From contig PXRN01000005.1 in NCBI GenBank assembly GCA_003021045.1, positions 19,028 to 83,027 on the forward strand: a DNA stretch of 64,000 nucleotides, given 5' to 3'. This document shows positions 37,766 to 45,817 of the stretch, in pieces. Position 1 is the stretch's first letter; each line of letters begins with the position of its first letter. Position numbers and translations under genes: made by a program. This DNA is from Halobacteriales archaeon QS_4_69_34 (GTDB lineage: Archaea; Halobacteriota; Halobacteria; Halobacteriales; Halococcaceae). The notes under the pieces were generated by a model, which saw only the letters and a list, made by a program, of their open reading frames with translations, did not search any database and was not told where the DNA came from.

Positions 37766-39421
37766 TCACCCGCCGGCCGGATGCACCGCAAAGAGGGTCG
37801 TCGTCCCGGAGAGTTCGTTCCCGACGACGACCAGCGCGGTCTCGCCGGGGGACTCCGCGGCGGGGACGAACGTCACGCCCTCGGGGCCGAGATCGCCGGC
37901 GTCGCTCGCGTCGCCCGGTCCCTCGGCGATCTCCGGGACGGGATCCACGTCGAAATCGCGCTCGCTGACGTACTGGACGAACGTCGCGTCGCGGGGGTCC
38001 GTGACGTCGTAGACGACGAGCCCGCTGACGCGTTCGAGCCCGACGAACGCGTAGTGGCGCTCGCCGACCTGCCCGACGTCGACGCCCTCCGGTTCTGGGC
38101 CCTTCTCCGTCGAACGGACGAACGGCTCGTTGTAGAGCCCGTCGACGTTGAAGTATTCGGGGTGGTGCATCGCCACGAGGTACTCGAAGTCGCCGCCGCT
38201 GTCGAAGACCCGCTCGCCCTCCGTGGTCCAGATCGAAAAGGAGCGCCCGCCGAAGGCGTAAAGTTCCTCGTGCTGGCCGTCCCCGTCGACGTCGCCGCGC
38301 TCGGTCGTCACCTTCAGGTTTCCGAGGTGTTCTGGTCGCTGGAGGTCGGCGATCGAATCGACCCCGGCCACGTCCTCGAGGTCGAACGCCGCGGGATCGA
38401 GGTCGAGGTCGGCGACGGTGGTCGTCTCGAACGCACGCATGGCGCCCTCGTTGGCGGTCACGAGATACTCCTCGCCACCGGTCTCGTAGCTCACGATCGC
38501 GTCGGGCTGGTACATCCCGTGGAGGGGCCAGTTGCGGATCGTGATACGGTCGACGTCGCTCGCGTCGAGCTCGTTGCCGGTCGACGAGTAGTCCTTGTAG
38601 CCGAGGGGGTGGACGGCGATCCATTCGGCCGCCGCGACGTCGAGGACGGCGACGGCGTTGTTCGGCTGGAGGACGGCGTAGGCACGCTCGCCGTCTCGAC
38701 CGACGGCGAGATACTCCGGTTCGGCGTCCTCGGAGAACGTCGCCCCGGGTGCGGTGATCCGCACCCCGCGCTCGCGGAGCTCGTCCTCGCGGCCGTCGAA
38801 GGCCGCGAAGTCGACGACCTCGCTCGTCGCCGCGGCCGCGCCATCGGAGAGATCCACGATCGCGACCGCGCCGCGCGGGAACTCGCCCCGATCGTCGCGG
38901 TCGCCGTCGACGTTCCGCCCCCCGTCGTCACCCGCCTCGCCGGGGTCGCCGTTCCGATCGCCTCGGTCGCCGGCGTAGCCGTCACCGGGTTCGCCCGCGC
39001 AGGCGACGAGAGCGTACTCGTCGTCAGTGAAAGCGACCATGTCGGGCGTCGGCCCGACAGCCACGCCCCCGAGGTGGGCCCGCTCGGCAGCGTCGTAGAA
39101 GAGCACCCGACCGTCCTCGTGTGGATCGACTGCGCCGACGGCGACGGCCAGCACGCCCGCGGAGAGTGCGACGTTGGTGACCTCGCCCGCATCCTCCCAT
39201 CCCTTTCCGGGGACGAGCGCGCCGACCTTTCGTGGTTCGGTGGGGTCGTCGACGTCGAGGACGTCCACCCCGCCGGCCTCGGCGTTCACGACGAACAGGT
39301 CGTCGATCGCGGGGTCGTGAGCGACGATCTCGGCGGCGTCCTCGTCGAACTGGCCCGACTCGTACCGGCCGACCTGCTCGACGGCGATCCCGGCAGGGCT
39401 GTGGGGGTCGCCGCGACTCAT
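37766..39421 (-). CDS. Choice-of-anchor-I-like beta-propeller protein
   Basis: 551 residues. The N-terminus (VEQVGRYESGQFDEDAAEIV, AHDPAIDDLFVVNAEAGGVD) and the tail of SGLVVYDVTDPRDATFVQYV and GPEGVTFVPAAESPGETALV resemble the esterase-like choice-of-anchor-I family, usually secreted and calcium-binding. Here no signal peptide is visible at the chosen ATG, and the next in-frame ATG upstream does not add one, so the location is unclear. A loop near 150-175 is unusually Asp/Gly/Asn-rich. Function unknown. Confidence 0.75.
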   Translation of the reverse strand: MSRGDPHSPAGIAVEQVGRYESGQFDEDAAEIVAHDPAIDDLFVVNAEAGGVDVLDVDDPTEPRKVGALVPGKGWEDAGEVTNVALSAGVLAVAVGAVDPHEDGRVLFYDAAERAHLGGVAVGPTPDMVAFTDDEYALVACAGEPGDGYAGDRGDRNGDPGEAGDDGGRNVDGDRDDRGEFPRGAVAIVDLSDGAAAATSEVVDFAAFDGREDELRERGVRITAPGATFSEDAEPEYLAVGRDGERAYAVLQPNNAVAVLDVAAAEWIAVHPLGYKDYSSTGNELDASDVDRITIRNWPLHGMYQPDAIVSYETGGEEYLVTANEGAMRAFETTTVADLDLDPAAFDLEDVAGVDSIADLQRPEHLGNLKVTTERGDVDGDGQHEELYAFGGRSFSIWTTEGERVFDSGGDFEYLVAMHHPEYFNVDGLYNEPFVRSTEKGPEPEGVDVGQVGERHYAFVGLERVSGLVVYDVTDPRDATFVQYVSERDFDVDPVPEIAEGPGDASDAGDLGPEGVTFVPAAESPGETALVVVGNELSGTTTLFAVHPAGG

Positions 39422-39679
39422 CGCCGCCACCCCGATGGCCCGGATGGGGGGTGCGCTCTCGGCAGGTCCGTGGCCGGTGCGACCGGGCTCGAAGGCGCGA
39501 TCGGGTTCGGGGTCATCGGAGCCGGGTACGGACGCCCGGCACCTGTCTCTTCGGGTCGCAAACGGTTCGCGGTCGTCGACTCCGGCGAGGGCCGAGGATT
39601 CGCGACGGCCGACCGGGCGGTTCGAACCCCTCCGGCCCGCAGCCGCGGGTTTCAAGGCGATCGCTCGCAACCGACGGAC

Positions 39680-41206
39680 ATGGCCGAGCCAGCCCTCGCC
39701 GAGCGGGTCGAGGAGATCCTCGCCGTCGACGAGGGGGCCTTCGACGCCCGAGTGCGAGAGGAGGCCGAGGTCCTCAAGCGCGAGCTCGACGGCGGGGCGT
39801 TCGACAACCCACAGGCGATCGTCGGCCTCGAATACGAGTTCTACGCGGTCGACGAGGAGAGCAGTGCGCTCGCGCGCGTGCCCCGCCGCCTGCTCGAATT
39901 CATCGGCTTCGAGAAGGAGCTCGGCCTGCACAACGCCGAGATGTGCACCAGCCCGCAGCCGTTCAACCCCCACGGGTTGGCCGCCCAGGAGGCGGAGGTC
40001 AACGCCCGGCTCCGGACCGCCCTCGACTGCGTGCGCGCCGAGGGGATGCGCCTCGTCAGCGACGCGCTGTGGACCATCCCCCCGGCGGGCCAGTCGACCA
40101 CGGAGTACCTCACGGGTAGTGTCGAGGACCGGGGGATCAAGATCGCCACCAACATGAGCGACTCGGTGCGGTATCACGCGATGGCGAACACCGGCGGCGC
40201 GTCGGCCGTCGGGATGAACATCGACGCACCGCACGTCTCGCTGTCGGCGAACACGATCCTGCCGACGAGCCTCATCACCTCGATTCAGCCCCACTATCAG
40301 GTGCCCCACGCCGCCGACCTGCCCGCACACTTCCGGTACGCGCTCCGGATCGCCGGCCCACTCCTGGCGCTGGGCGTGAACTCCCCGTTTTTTCCGCCCG
40401 ATCTCTACGACGACGCGCCGGTCGAGGCGATCTTCGCCGACGGCTGGATGGAACATCGCCTCCACGTCTTCGAGGCCATCCTCAATCCCGACGGTGGGAC
40501 CGGGAAAGCCCGGTTCCCGCGGGACGTCGCCTCGGTCGAGGAGGCGGTCGACCGGGTCGTCGAGGACACCACGATCGTGCCGATGCCCGTCGAGGAATCG
40601 GGCCGCTTCGACGACGCCTTTGCCACCCACCGGCGCAAGCACGGCACCTATTGGCGGTGGGCCCGCCCCGTGTTCGAGGGCGCGACACGCTCGGCGGCGA
40701 ACGCCCGCGTCGAGTTCCGACCGATCCCCGGCCAGCCCACGGTGCGAGACGCGATCGCCTTTCAGGCCGCGTTCGCGGGGCTGATGGAGAGTCTGCCCCG
40801 GCGCGAGCACCCCGTCTCCGAGCTCGACTGGCAGGACGCCCACGAGAACTTCTACGCGGCGATGCGGGACGGACTGGCCGCCGAACAGGTCTGGATCACC
40901 AACGACGGCCACGAGACGACCGAGTACGACGCGCTCTACGCGGACCTGCTCGACCACGCCCGGGACGGCCTCACCTCCAGAGGGCTCTCGGAGGACGAGG
41001 CCGCGAAGTACCTCTGGCCGCTGCGCTTTCGCGCACGCCACGAGCTCACCCCGGCACGCTGGAAGCGTCGCGCCGTGCGCCGCCGACTCGACGACGGCGC
41101 TGACTTCGAGGCGGCGGTCTACGGGATGCAGCGCGCCTACATCGACCGCCAGTCGGGCGCGCTCATCGGCGACGAGAGCTTCGCCGACTGGGGGGCCGAC
41201 GAGTAG
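39680..41206 (+). CDS. Glutamate-cysteine ligase-like (GCS2-type) protein
   Basis: 508 residues. AIVGLEYEFYAVDEESSALA and LHNAEMCTSPQPFNPHGLAA hold the Glu/metal-binding segments expected of GCS2-like carboxylate-amine ligases, and ARVEFRPIPGQPTVRDAIAF near 350 is a further conserved block. Haloarchaea use gamma-glutamylcysteine instead of glutathione. This is longer than the ordinary haloarchaeal GshA, so it may be a paralogue with another acceptor amine. TATA-like GGTTTCAAG about 28 nt upstream. Confidence 0.75.
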   Translation: MAEPALAERVEEILAVDEGAFDARVREEAEVLKRELDGGAFDNPQAIVGLEYEFYAVDEESSALARVPRRLLEFIGFEKELGLHNAEMCTSPQPFNPHGLAAQEAEVNARLRTALDCVRAEGMRLVSDALWTIPPAGQSTTEYLTGSVEDRGIKIATNMSDSVRYHAMANTGGASAVGMNIDAPHVSLSANTILPTSLITSIQPHYQVPHAADLPAHFRYALRIAGPLLALGVNSPFFPPDLYDDAPVEAIFADGWMEHRLHVFEAILNPDGGTGKARFPRDVASVEEAVDRVVEDTTIVPMPVEESGRFDDAFATHRRKHGTYWRWARPVFEGATRSAANARVEFRPIPGQPTVRDAIAFQAAFAGLMESLPRREHPVSELDWQDAHENFYAAMRDGLAAEQVWITNDGHETTEYDALYADLLDHARDGLTSRGLSEDEAAKYLWPLRFRARHELTPARWKRRAVRRRLDDGADFEAAVYGMQRAYIDRQSGALIGDESFADWGADE

Positions 41207-41220
41207 CGGCGTGGGCCGAA

Positions 41221-41281
41221 GATTCGATATATGATCGCGGTACGGTAGCGGACGGTTGTGGCGTGCGGTAGCGGACGGTTG
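41221..41281. repeat. Orphan TATA-like element and 16-bp tandem direct repeat
   Basis: CGATATATG at 41225-41233 looks like a TATA box but has no convincing gene downstream on the plus strand. It is followed by two copies of CGGTAGCGGACGGTTG (41243-41258 and 41266-41281) 23 bp apart. Confidence 0.5.
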
Positions 41282-41454
41282 CGGCACGGGCGGGCAGCCG
41301 TACCGGGGACGGACGGGCAACCGGAGAGCTCACGGCTCGTTTCGGTCCGGATCTCGTGTCGGGGCTCTCGGTCGCTCGCGCTTGCGGCGTCTCCGCGAGC
41401 GGAGCGTCGCTCCGGCGGCGCTCGCTTCGTCGACTCCTCACAGGAACGGAGCGT

Positions 41455-41655
41455 CTAGGGGACGCTGACGCCCCGGAGCGTGAGGAAATCGCTGACGTCC
41501 TTGATGACGAGCGGGCTGGCGATGATGCGCACACGCTCCTCGGTTTCGTGGAGGGTGAGGGTAAAGCGCGCTTCGAGCTCCGCGCGGACGTCCTCGATCG
41601 CTCCGGGCGAGAGCACGATCTGGGTGCTGTCGCGGAGCCGTGCGGGACTCGTCAT
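41455..41655 (-). CDS. Small conserved haloarchaeal protein
   Basis: 66 residues: MTSPARLRDSTQIVLSPGAI then EDVRAELEARFTLTLHETEE and RVRIIASPLVIKDVSDFLTL with RGVSVP. It resembles the VNG_1110C-type small proteins I know from other haloarchaea (from memory, not searched). It has one amphipathic helix and a beta segment and no metal site; function unknown. Confidence 0.65.
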   Translation of the reverse strand: MTSPARLRDSTQIVLSPGAIEDVRAELEARFTLTLHETEERVRIIASPLVIKDVSDFLTLRGVSVP

Positions 41656-41951
41656 GAACGGGGCAACGTTTGCGAGTGCGGCTCATGAGTGTGTCGAAAG
41701 GCGACCGGCGAGCGGACGACCGGGGCGGTCGACGATGGTTCGAGCACGCCCGCGGGGAGCGGTCGGGAGATACGGAGCCCGATTTCGTGAATGCGGTCAG
41801 GTGCGTCGTACGACGGGGAATCGAGACGCCGACCGGTTCATACTGATCGGCCTACCCGTGTCGTCACCGCCGTCCGCGCCGCCGCACCATGGGGACGGGA
41901 CCGACGACGAAACCCGAGGTTTTTCGCCGCCCGGCGGCTCACTCCCACCCG

Positions 41952-43061
41952 ATGGGGCTCGAAGAGGAGATCGAGGCGATCCGCGAGGAGATCGCGGAGA
42001 CGCCGTACAACAAGTCCACCGAGGCCCACATCGGGCGGCTGAAGTCAAAGCTTGCCGACAAGAAAGACGAGCTCGACGACCGATCGTCGGCGGGCGGCGG
42101 CCACGGCTACGCCGTCGAGAAGACCGGCGACGCGACGGTCGCGCTCGTCGGGATGCCCAGTGCCGGCAAGTCCACCCTCCTGAACGCGCTGACCAACGCC
42201 GAGAGCGAAGTGGGCGATTACGAGTTCACGACGCTCACCGTCGAGCCCGGCATGCTCGAACACCGCGGGGCGAACATCCAGCTGCTCGACGTCCCGGGGC
42301 TGATCGAGGGGGCGGCCGGCGGCCGGGGCCGGGGCCGGGAGGTCCTGTCGGTCATCCGGACGGCGGATCTGGTGGTGTTTCTGCTCTCGGCGTTCGAGAT
42401 CGACGCCTACGCGCGCCTCTCCGAGGAGCTCTACGAGAACAAGATCCGCCTCGACGAGTCGCCACCGGCGGTGCGCATCACCCGGAAGGGGAAGGGCGGC
42501 ATCGACGTGACCCTCGGCCCCGACGTCGCGGTGGACGCCGACACGGTGAAGGAGGTGCTCCGCGAGCACGGCTACGTCAACGCCGACGTGAGCGTCTCGG
42601 GGAATGTAGACCTCGATGGAATCGTCGACGGCGTGCTCGGCAACCGGGTCTACCTGCCCTCGGTCGTCGCGGTCAACAAGGTCGACCTGATCGACCCCTC
42701 CTACGTCGAAACGGTCGAAGAGAACCTCCGCGAGCACGGCATCGACCCCGAAGAGGCCGTGTTCGTCAGCGCCGAGGAGCGCAAGGGTCTCGACGCGCTC
42801 CGCGAGCGTATCTGGGACGAACTGGAGCTCATCCGCGTCTACATGGACAAGCCCGGCCGCGGCCCCGACTACGAGGAGCCCCTGGTACTCCGGCGGAACC
42901 AGACGGTCGGCGAGGCCTGCGAGAAGCTCGGCGGCGAGCTCGCCGAGCGATTCCGCTTTGCGCGCGTCTCGGGGCCGAGCGCGAAACACGACGACCAGCA
43001 GGTCGGCAAGGACCACGCGCTCGAAGACGAGGACGTCCTCCGGATCGTCGCACGCCGGTGA
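41952..43061 (+). CDS. DRG-family (Obg-related) GTPase
   Basis: 369 residues. A coiled-coil N-terminus (EEEIEAIREEIAETPYNKST) precedes the G domain: G1 GMPSAGKST (68-76), G3 DVPGLIEGAAGG, and G4 NKVD. An insertion (YENKIRLDESPPAVRITRKG) is typical of DRG. The C-terminus is a TGS domain (IRVYMDKPGRGPDYEEPLVL to EDEDVLRIVARR). DRG proteins associate with translating ribosomes. The frame extends to 41889, but the ATG at 41952 has GGTTTTTCG 28 nt upstream and starts the normal DRG N-terminus. Its stop overlaps the next ATG (TGATG). Confidence 0.93.
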   Translation: MGLEEEIEAIREEIAETPYNKSTEAHIGRLKSKLADKKDELDDRSSAGGGHGYAVEKTGDATVALVGMPSAGKSTLLNALTNAESEVGDYEFTTLTVEPGMLEHRGANIQLLDVPGLIEGAAGGRGRGREVLSVIRTADLVVFLLSAFEIDAYARLSEELYENKIRLDESPPAVRITRKGKGGIDVTLGPDVAVDADTVKEVLREHGYVNADVSVSGNVDLDGIVDGVLGNRVYLPSVVAVNKVDLIDPSYVETVEENLREHGIDPEEAVFVSAEERKGLDALRERIWDELELIRVYMDKPGRGPDYEEPLVLRRNQTVGEACEKLGGELAERFRFARVSGPSAKHDDQQVGKDHALEDEDVLRIVARR

Positions 43062-43618
43062 TGAGCGGGGCCGGCGACGGATCGGAATCGAACGCGACGA
43101 CGGGCGACCCGCCGGGACCGGGGACGACCGACGACGCGCCGGGGCCGGACGGCGGATCGACGGTCGCGCCGCCCGGCACACCGACGCGGCGGTTTCTCGC
43201 CGTGCTCGCGCTCGTGGCCCTCCCGTGGACGGTGCTGGTGCTCGCCGGGGAGTTCGCGTTCGTCCTCGCGGTTGGCCTCGTGAACACGAACCCGCTGCAC
43301 CTCACGACCCTCCCCGACTACGTGTTCCGCTTTACCGGCCCCGGTGGATTCGCCGGGCTGCCCGCCTCCCTCCAGGCGTGGCCGGTGAGCGTCGCGTGTT
43401 ATCTCGGCGCGCTCGGGAGCGCTCTCGGGGGCCTGTTCGGCCGCGAGGATCCGCGACTCACCGCCGGGCTGCTCGTTCTCGTCGGGCTCGGGCAGGGCTC
43501 GCTCGCGCTCGGGCTCTCCCGGCGGGTGGGACAGACGGCGCTCCCCCTCGGCGCGTTCGCCGCGTGGGTGCTCGCGTGGTGGTACTACTGGCCGGCGATC
43601 ACAGCTCGGTTTCGATGA
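43061..43618 (+). CDS. TIGR04206-type membrane protein
   Basis: 185 residues. An acidic Gly/Pro/Thr-rich N-terminus (1-42) precedes about four transmembrane helices (FLAVLALVALPWTVLVLAGE, FAFVLAVGLVNTNPLHL, CYLGALGSALGGLFG, and AFAAWVLAWWYYWPAITARF). LVNTNPLHLTTLPDYVFRFT matches the TIGR04206 family. It starts one base inside the DRG stop, so it is translationally coupled to that GTPase. Function unknown. Its end overlaps the convergent GNAT by 20 bases. Confidence 0.8.
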   Translation: MSGAGDGSESNATTGDPPGPGTTDDAPGPDGGSTVAPPGTPTRRFLAVLALVALPWTVLVLAGEFAFVLAVGLVNTNPLHLTTLPDYVFRFTGPGGFAGLPASLQAWPVSVACYLGALGSALGGLFGREDPRLTAGLLVLVGLGQGSLALGLSRRVGQTALPLGAFAAWVLAWWYYWPAITARFR

Positions 43619-44009
43619 CGTGGCTCCACTGGTCCAGCCCCGCGCCCTCGTAAAACCGGAGCGCGTCGTCGTTTCCCGACCGGACCGCGAGGGCGACGTA
43701 CTCACAACCCCGTTCTCGCGCCCAGTCCTCGACGAAATCGAGCAGTGCCGTGCCGTAGCCCGCCGAGCGATGGGCCTCGTCGACGACGGAGTCGTGTATC
43801 CATGCGTGCCGGGCGTGGTGTAGCACGCGCTGGACGGGGACCCCGGCGACGGCGACGAGCGTCCCATCGGCGAAACAGCCGAACAACCGATAGTCGTCCT
43901 CGTCGGCCCACGATCGGACGAACTCGGGCTCGGCATCCGACCAGAGCTGCCGGAGAACCGGAACCGCGGCCGCCCACTCCGCGTCGGTCTTCGGCTCGTC
44001 GATCCGCGT
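43599..44009 (-). CDS. GNAT acetyltransferase with no standard start codon
   Basis: The acetyl-CoA motif AHRSAGYGTALLDFVEDWA and the C-terminal NDDALRFYEGAGLDQWSHVI are clear GNAT sequence. Read in one frame, family-like coding starts near 44009 (RIDEPKTDAEWAAAVPVLRQ, then LWSDAEPEFVRSWADEDDYR). An in-frame TAG lies at 44016-44018, and between it and a TTG at 43888-43886 there is no ATG, GTG or TTG. So translation starts at an ACG (44009-44007, probably mutated from ATG) or at that TTG, giving 95 residues and losing the first part of the fold. Confidence 0.7.
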   Translation of the reverse strand, partial: TRIDEPKTDAEWAAAVPVLRQLWSDAEPEFVRSWADEDDYRLFGCFADGTLVAVAGVPVQRVLHHARHAWIHDSVVDEAHRSAGYGTALLDFVEDWARERGCEYVALAVRSGNDDALRFYEGAGLDQWSHVIETEL

Positions 44010-44105
44010 GGTGGACTACGGGACGAACGCGATGGGAGGCACGAAGACGTTGGGTAGTTCGTGTCCCGACGGACGCGGCCACGCTCCCGCGCCGAAAGCG
44101 AAAAG

Positions 44106-44130
44106 TAGACGTGGACGTCTACGTGGACGT
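44106..44130 (+). promoter_or_regulatory. Palindromic operator candidate of the VapBC genes
   Basis: TAGACGT-GG-ACGTCTA (44106-44121) is a palindrome with a two-base centre. ACGTGGACGT occurs twice (44109-44118 and 44121-44130), the second ending at the antitoxin ATG at 44131. It is placed for autorepression by the antitoxin complex. Confidence 0.6.
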
Positions 44131-44394
44131 ATGGCGACGAGAACGATCCGCGTCAGCGAGGAGGTCTACGAGCGACTCGACGCTCGCAAGCGCGGCGACG
44201 AGAGCTTCACCGACCTCCTCGGGCGGCTCATCGAACGTGAACGCGACATCTACGCCGGGTTCGGTGCGTGGGAGGGGACCGACGCTCCCGAGCGAATGCG
44301 GGAGGCCCACGAGGAACTGAACGAGGGCGTGGGCGACGCGGTCGACGCGTTCGGCGAGTTGGTCGAGGGGACCGACGCCGGCGACCCGGACTGA
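44131..44394 (+). CDS. vapB: VapB-type antitoxin
   Basis: 87 residues. MATRTIRVSEEVYERLDARK resembles the ribbon-helix-helix N-terminus of haloarchaeal VapB antitoxins (one strand, then two helices) and GDESFTDLLGRLIERERDIY is the rest of the DNA-binding half; the acidic C-terminus should wrap the toxin. It is followed one base later by a PIN-domain toxin, and a palindrome lies at its start, as expected for autoregulation. Confidence 0.85.
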   Translation: MATRTIRVSEEVYERLDARKRGDESFTDLLGRLIERERDIYAGFGAWEGTDAPERMREAHEELNEGVGDAVDAFGELVEGTDAGDPD

Positions 44395-44395
44395 A

Positions 44396-44788
44396 ATGCG
44401 CTGTTTCGACAGCACGTTCGTCGTCGACTACCTCGCCGGCGAACAGCGCACCGTCGACTATCTCGAAGAGCACGCGGACGAGGCGTTCTCCCTCCCGGCA
44501 GTCGTGCTCTACGAGGCGCTCGAAGGAGGAGTCAGAAGTGCCGGCCCGCCGGAGTTCCGCGCCACGCGCGCCCACCTCTCGTGGGCGGACATCGCTCCGT
44601 TCGGCGAGACGACCGCGCTCGAAGCGGGTCGGCTTCAAGCTGATCTCGCCGAGAGGGGCCGCGAGCTGAACAGCGCCGACGCGATGATCGGCGGGACCGC
44701 CCGGGAACTCGGTGCGACGCTGGTCACGGCCGACGGCGATCTCACTAATGACGACGTCGGAGCCATCCTCGACGTCGACGAGTACTGA
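44396..44788 (+). CDS. vapC: VapC-type PIN-domain toxin
   Basis: 130 residues. The PIN acidic residues are visible: Asp5 (MRCFDSTFVVDYLAG), a Glu in LPAVVLYEALEGGV, Asp in LNSADAMIGGTARE (near 94) and Asp in LVTADGDLTNDDV (near 113). These coordinate Mg2+ for RNase activity. It follows the antitoxin by one base. It is intact, so the pair should be functional. Confidence 0.88.
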   Translation: MRCFDSTFVVDYLAGEQRTVDYLEEHADEAFSLPAVVLYEALEGGVRSAGPPEFRATRAHLSWADIAPFGETTALEAGRLQADLAERGRELNSADAMIGGTARELGATLVTADGDLTNDDVGAILDVDEY

Positions 44789-44850
44789 ATCCCGCGACGA
44801 CGGGTCGAGCGGTCGACAGCCTTTTTGAACGCAGCCGACGAGCGCAGTAC

Positions 44851-45612
44851 ATGGACGCGACGCTCGACCACACGATGATGCGCGTCGAGGACCTCGAGCG
44901 GGCGACCGACTGGTACGGCACCCACCTCGGCTACGAGGTGCACGGACGGATGGAGATGGACACGTTCACGAACGTCTTTCTCGGCCCGGCGGACGCCCAC
45001 GAGGCGGGCGCGCTGCTCGAACTCACCTACAATCACGACGACCGCACCTACGAGGCGGGCGACGCGTGGGGCCACGTCGCCGTCCGGGTGCCCGAGGGCG
45101 AGCTCGAAGCGGCCTACGAGGGGCTGATCGAGGAGGGAGTCGAGGACTACCGCGACCCCGAGAGCTGCGGCGGACGCTACGCGTTCGTGACCGATCCCGA
45201 CGGCCACGAGATCGAGATCGTCCAGCGTGATCACGGCGCGATGTGGAGTCTCGATCACACGATGATGCGCGTCGCCGACGCCGACCGGGCGCTCGGGTGG
45301 TATACACGAAAACTGGGATACGAGCCCGCCGGCCGATGGGAGGCCGACTCCTTCGCCAACTACTTCATGAAACCGGCGGACGCGCCGGCCGAGGCCATGA
45401 GCGTCGAGCTCACTTACAACTACGACGGCCGGGAGTACGAGATGGGCGACGCGTGGGGCCACGTCGCGGTGCGCGCCGGCGATCTCGACGACGCGTGGGC
45501 ACAGCTCATGACCCGCGGCGCGGCGGACTACCGTGATCCCGAGAGCTGCGACCACCGGTACGCGTTCACGACGGACGCCGACGGCCACGAGATCGAGGTC
45601 GTCACGCGGTAG
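44851..45612 (+). CDS. Tandem VOC (glyoxalase-type) protein
   Basis: 253 residues made of two copies of one VOC domain: LDHTMMRVEDLERATDWYGT with LGYEVHGRMEMDTF (about 5-38) and LDHTMMRVADADRALGWYTR with LGYEPAGRWEADSF (about 135-170). Each ends DPESCGGRYAFVTDPDGHEI or DPESCDHRYAFTTDADGHEI. The His and Glu metal ligands recur in both halves. Possibly lactoylglutathione lyase-like, using gamma-glutamylcysteine adducts here; the activity is not established. Confidence 0.85.
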   Translation: MDATLDHTMMRVEDLERATDWYGTHLGYEVHGRMEMDTFTNVFLGPADAHEAGALLELTYNHDDRTYEAGDAWGHVAVRVPEGELEAAYEGLIEEGVEDYRDPESCGGRYAFVTDPDGHEIEIVQRDHGAMWSLDHTMMRVADADRALGWYTRKLGYEPAGRWEADSFANYFMKPADAPAEAMSVELTYNYDGREYEMGDAWGHVAVRAGDLDDAWAQLMTRGAADYRDPESCDHRYAFTTDADGHEIEVVTR

Positions 45613-45817
45613 GTGAAAGGCGGTGAGCCGATCGGCTGGCCGGCGGGCCTGCCGAACGTCCCGCACCGCCCCGTTTCCCCGAATGGGGGTCTTTATCCTT
45701 CTGGCCGTCGGACCACGCTCACTCGATCATGGAACCACTTGCGCGCATCGTCCATCGCTCCCGACGCCCGCCGGGACGCGAACGGAGCGACCGACATGTC
45801 CCAGCCCGTCGAGACGG

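Noticed and set aside
37781..39679. Plus-strand extension upstream of the GCS2-like gene
   Set aside because: Antisense to the choice-of-anchor-I gene; the ATG at 39680 has family-like sequence and a TATA element.
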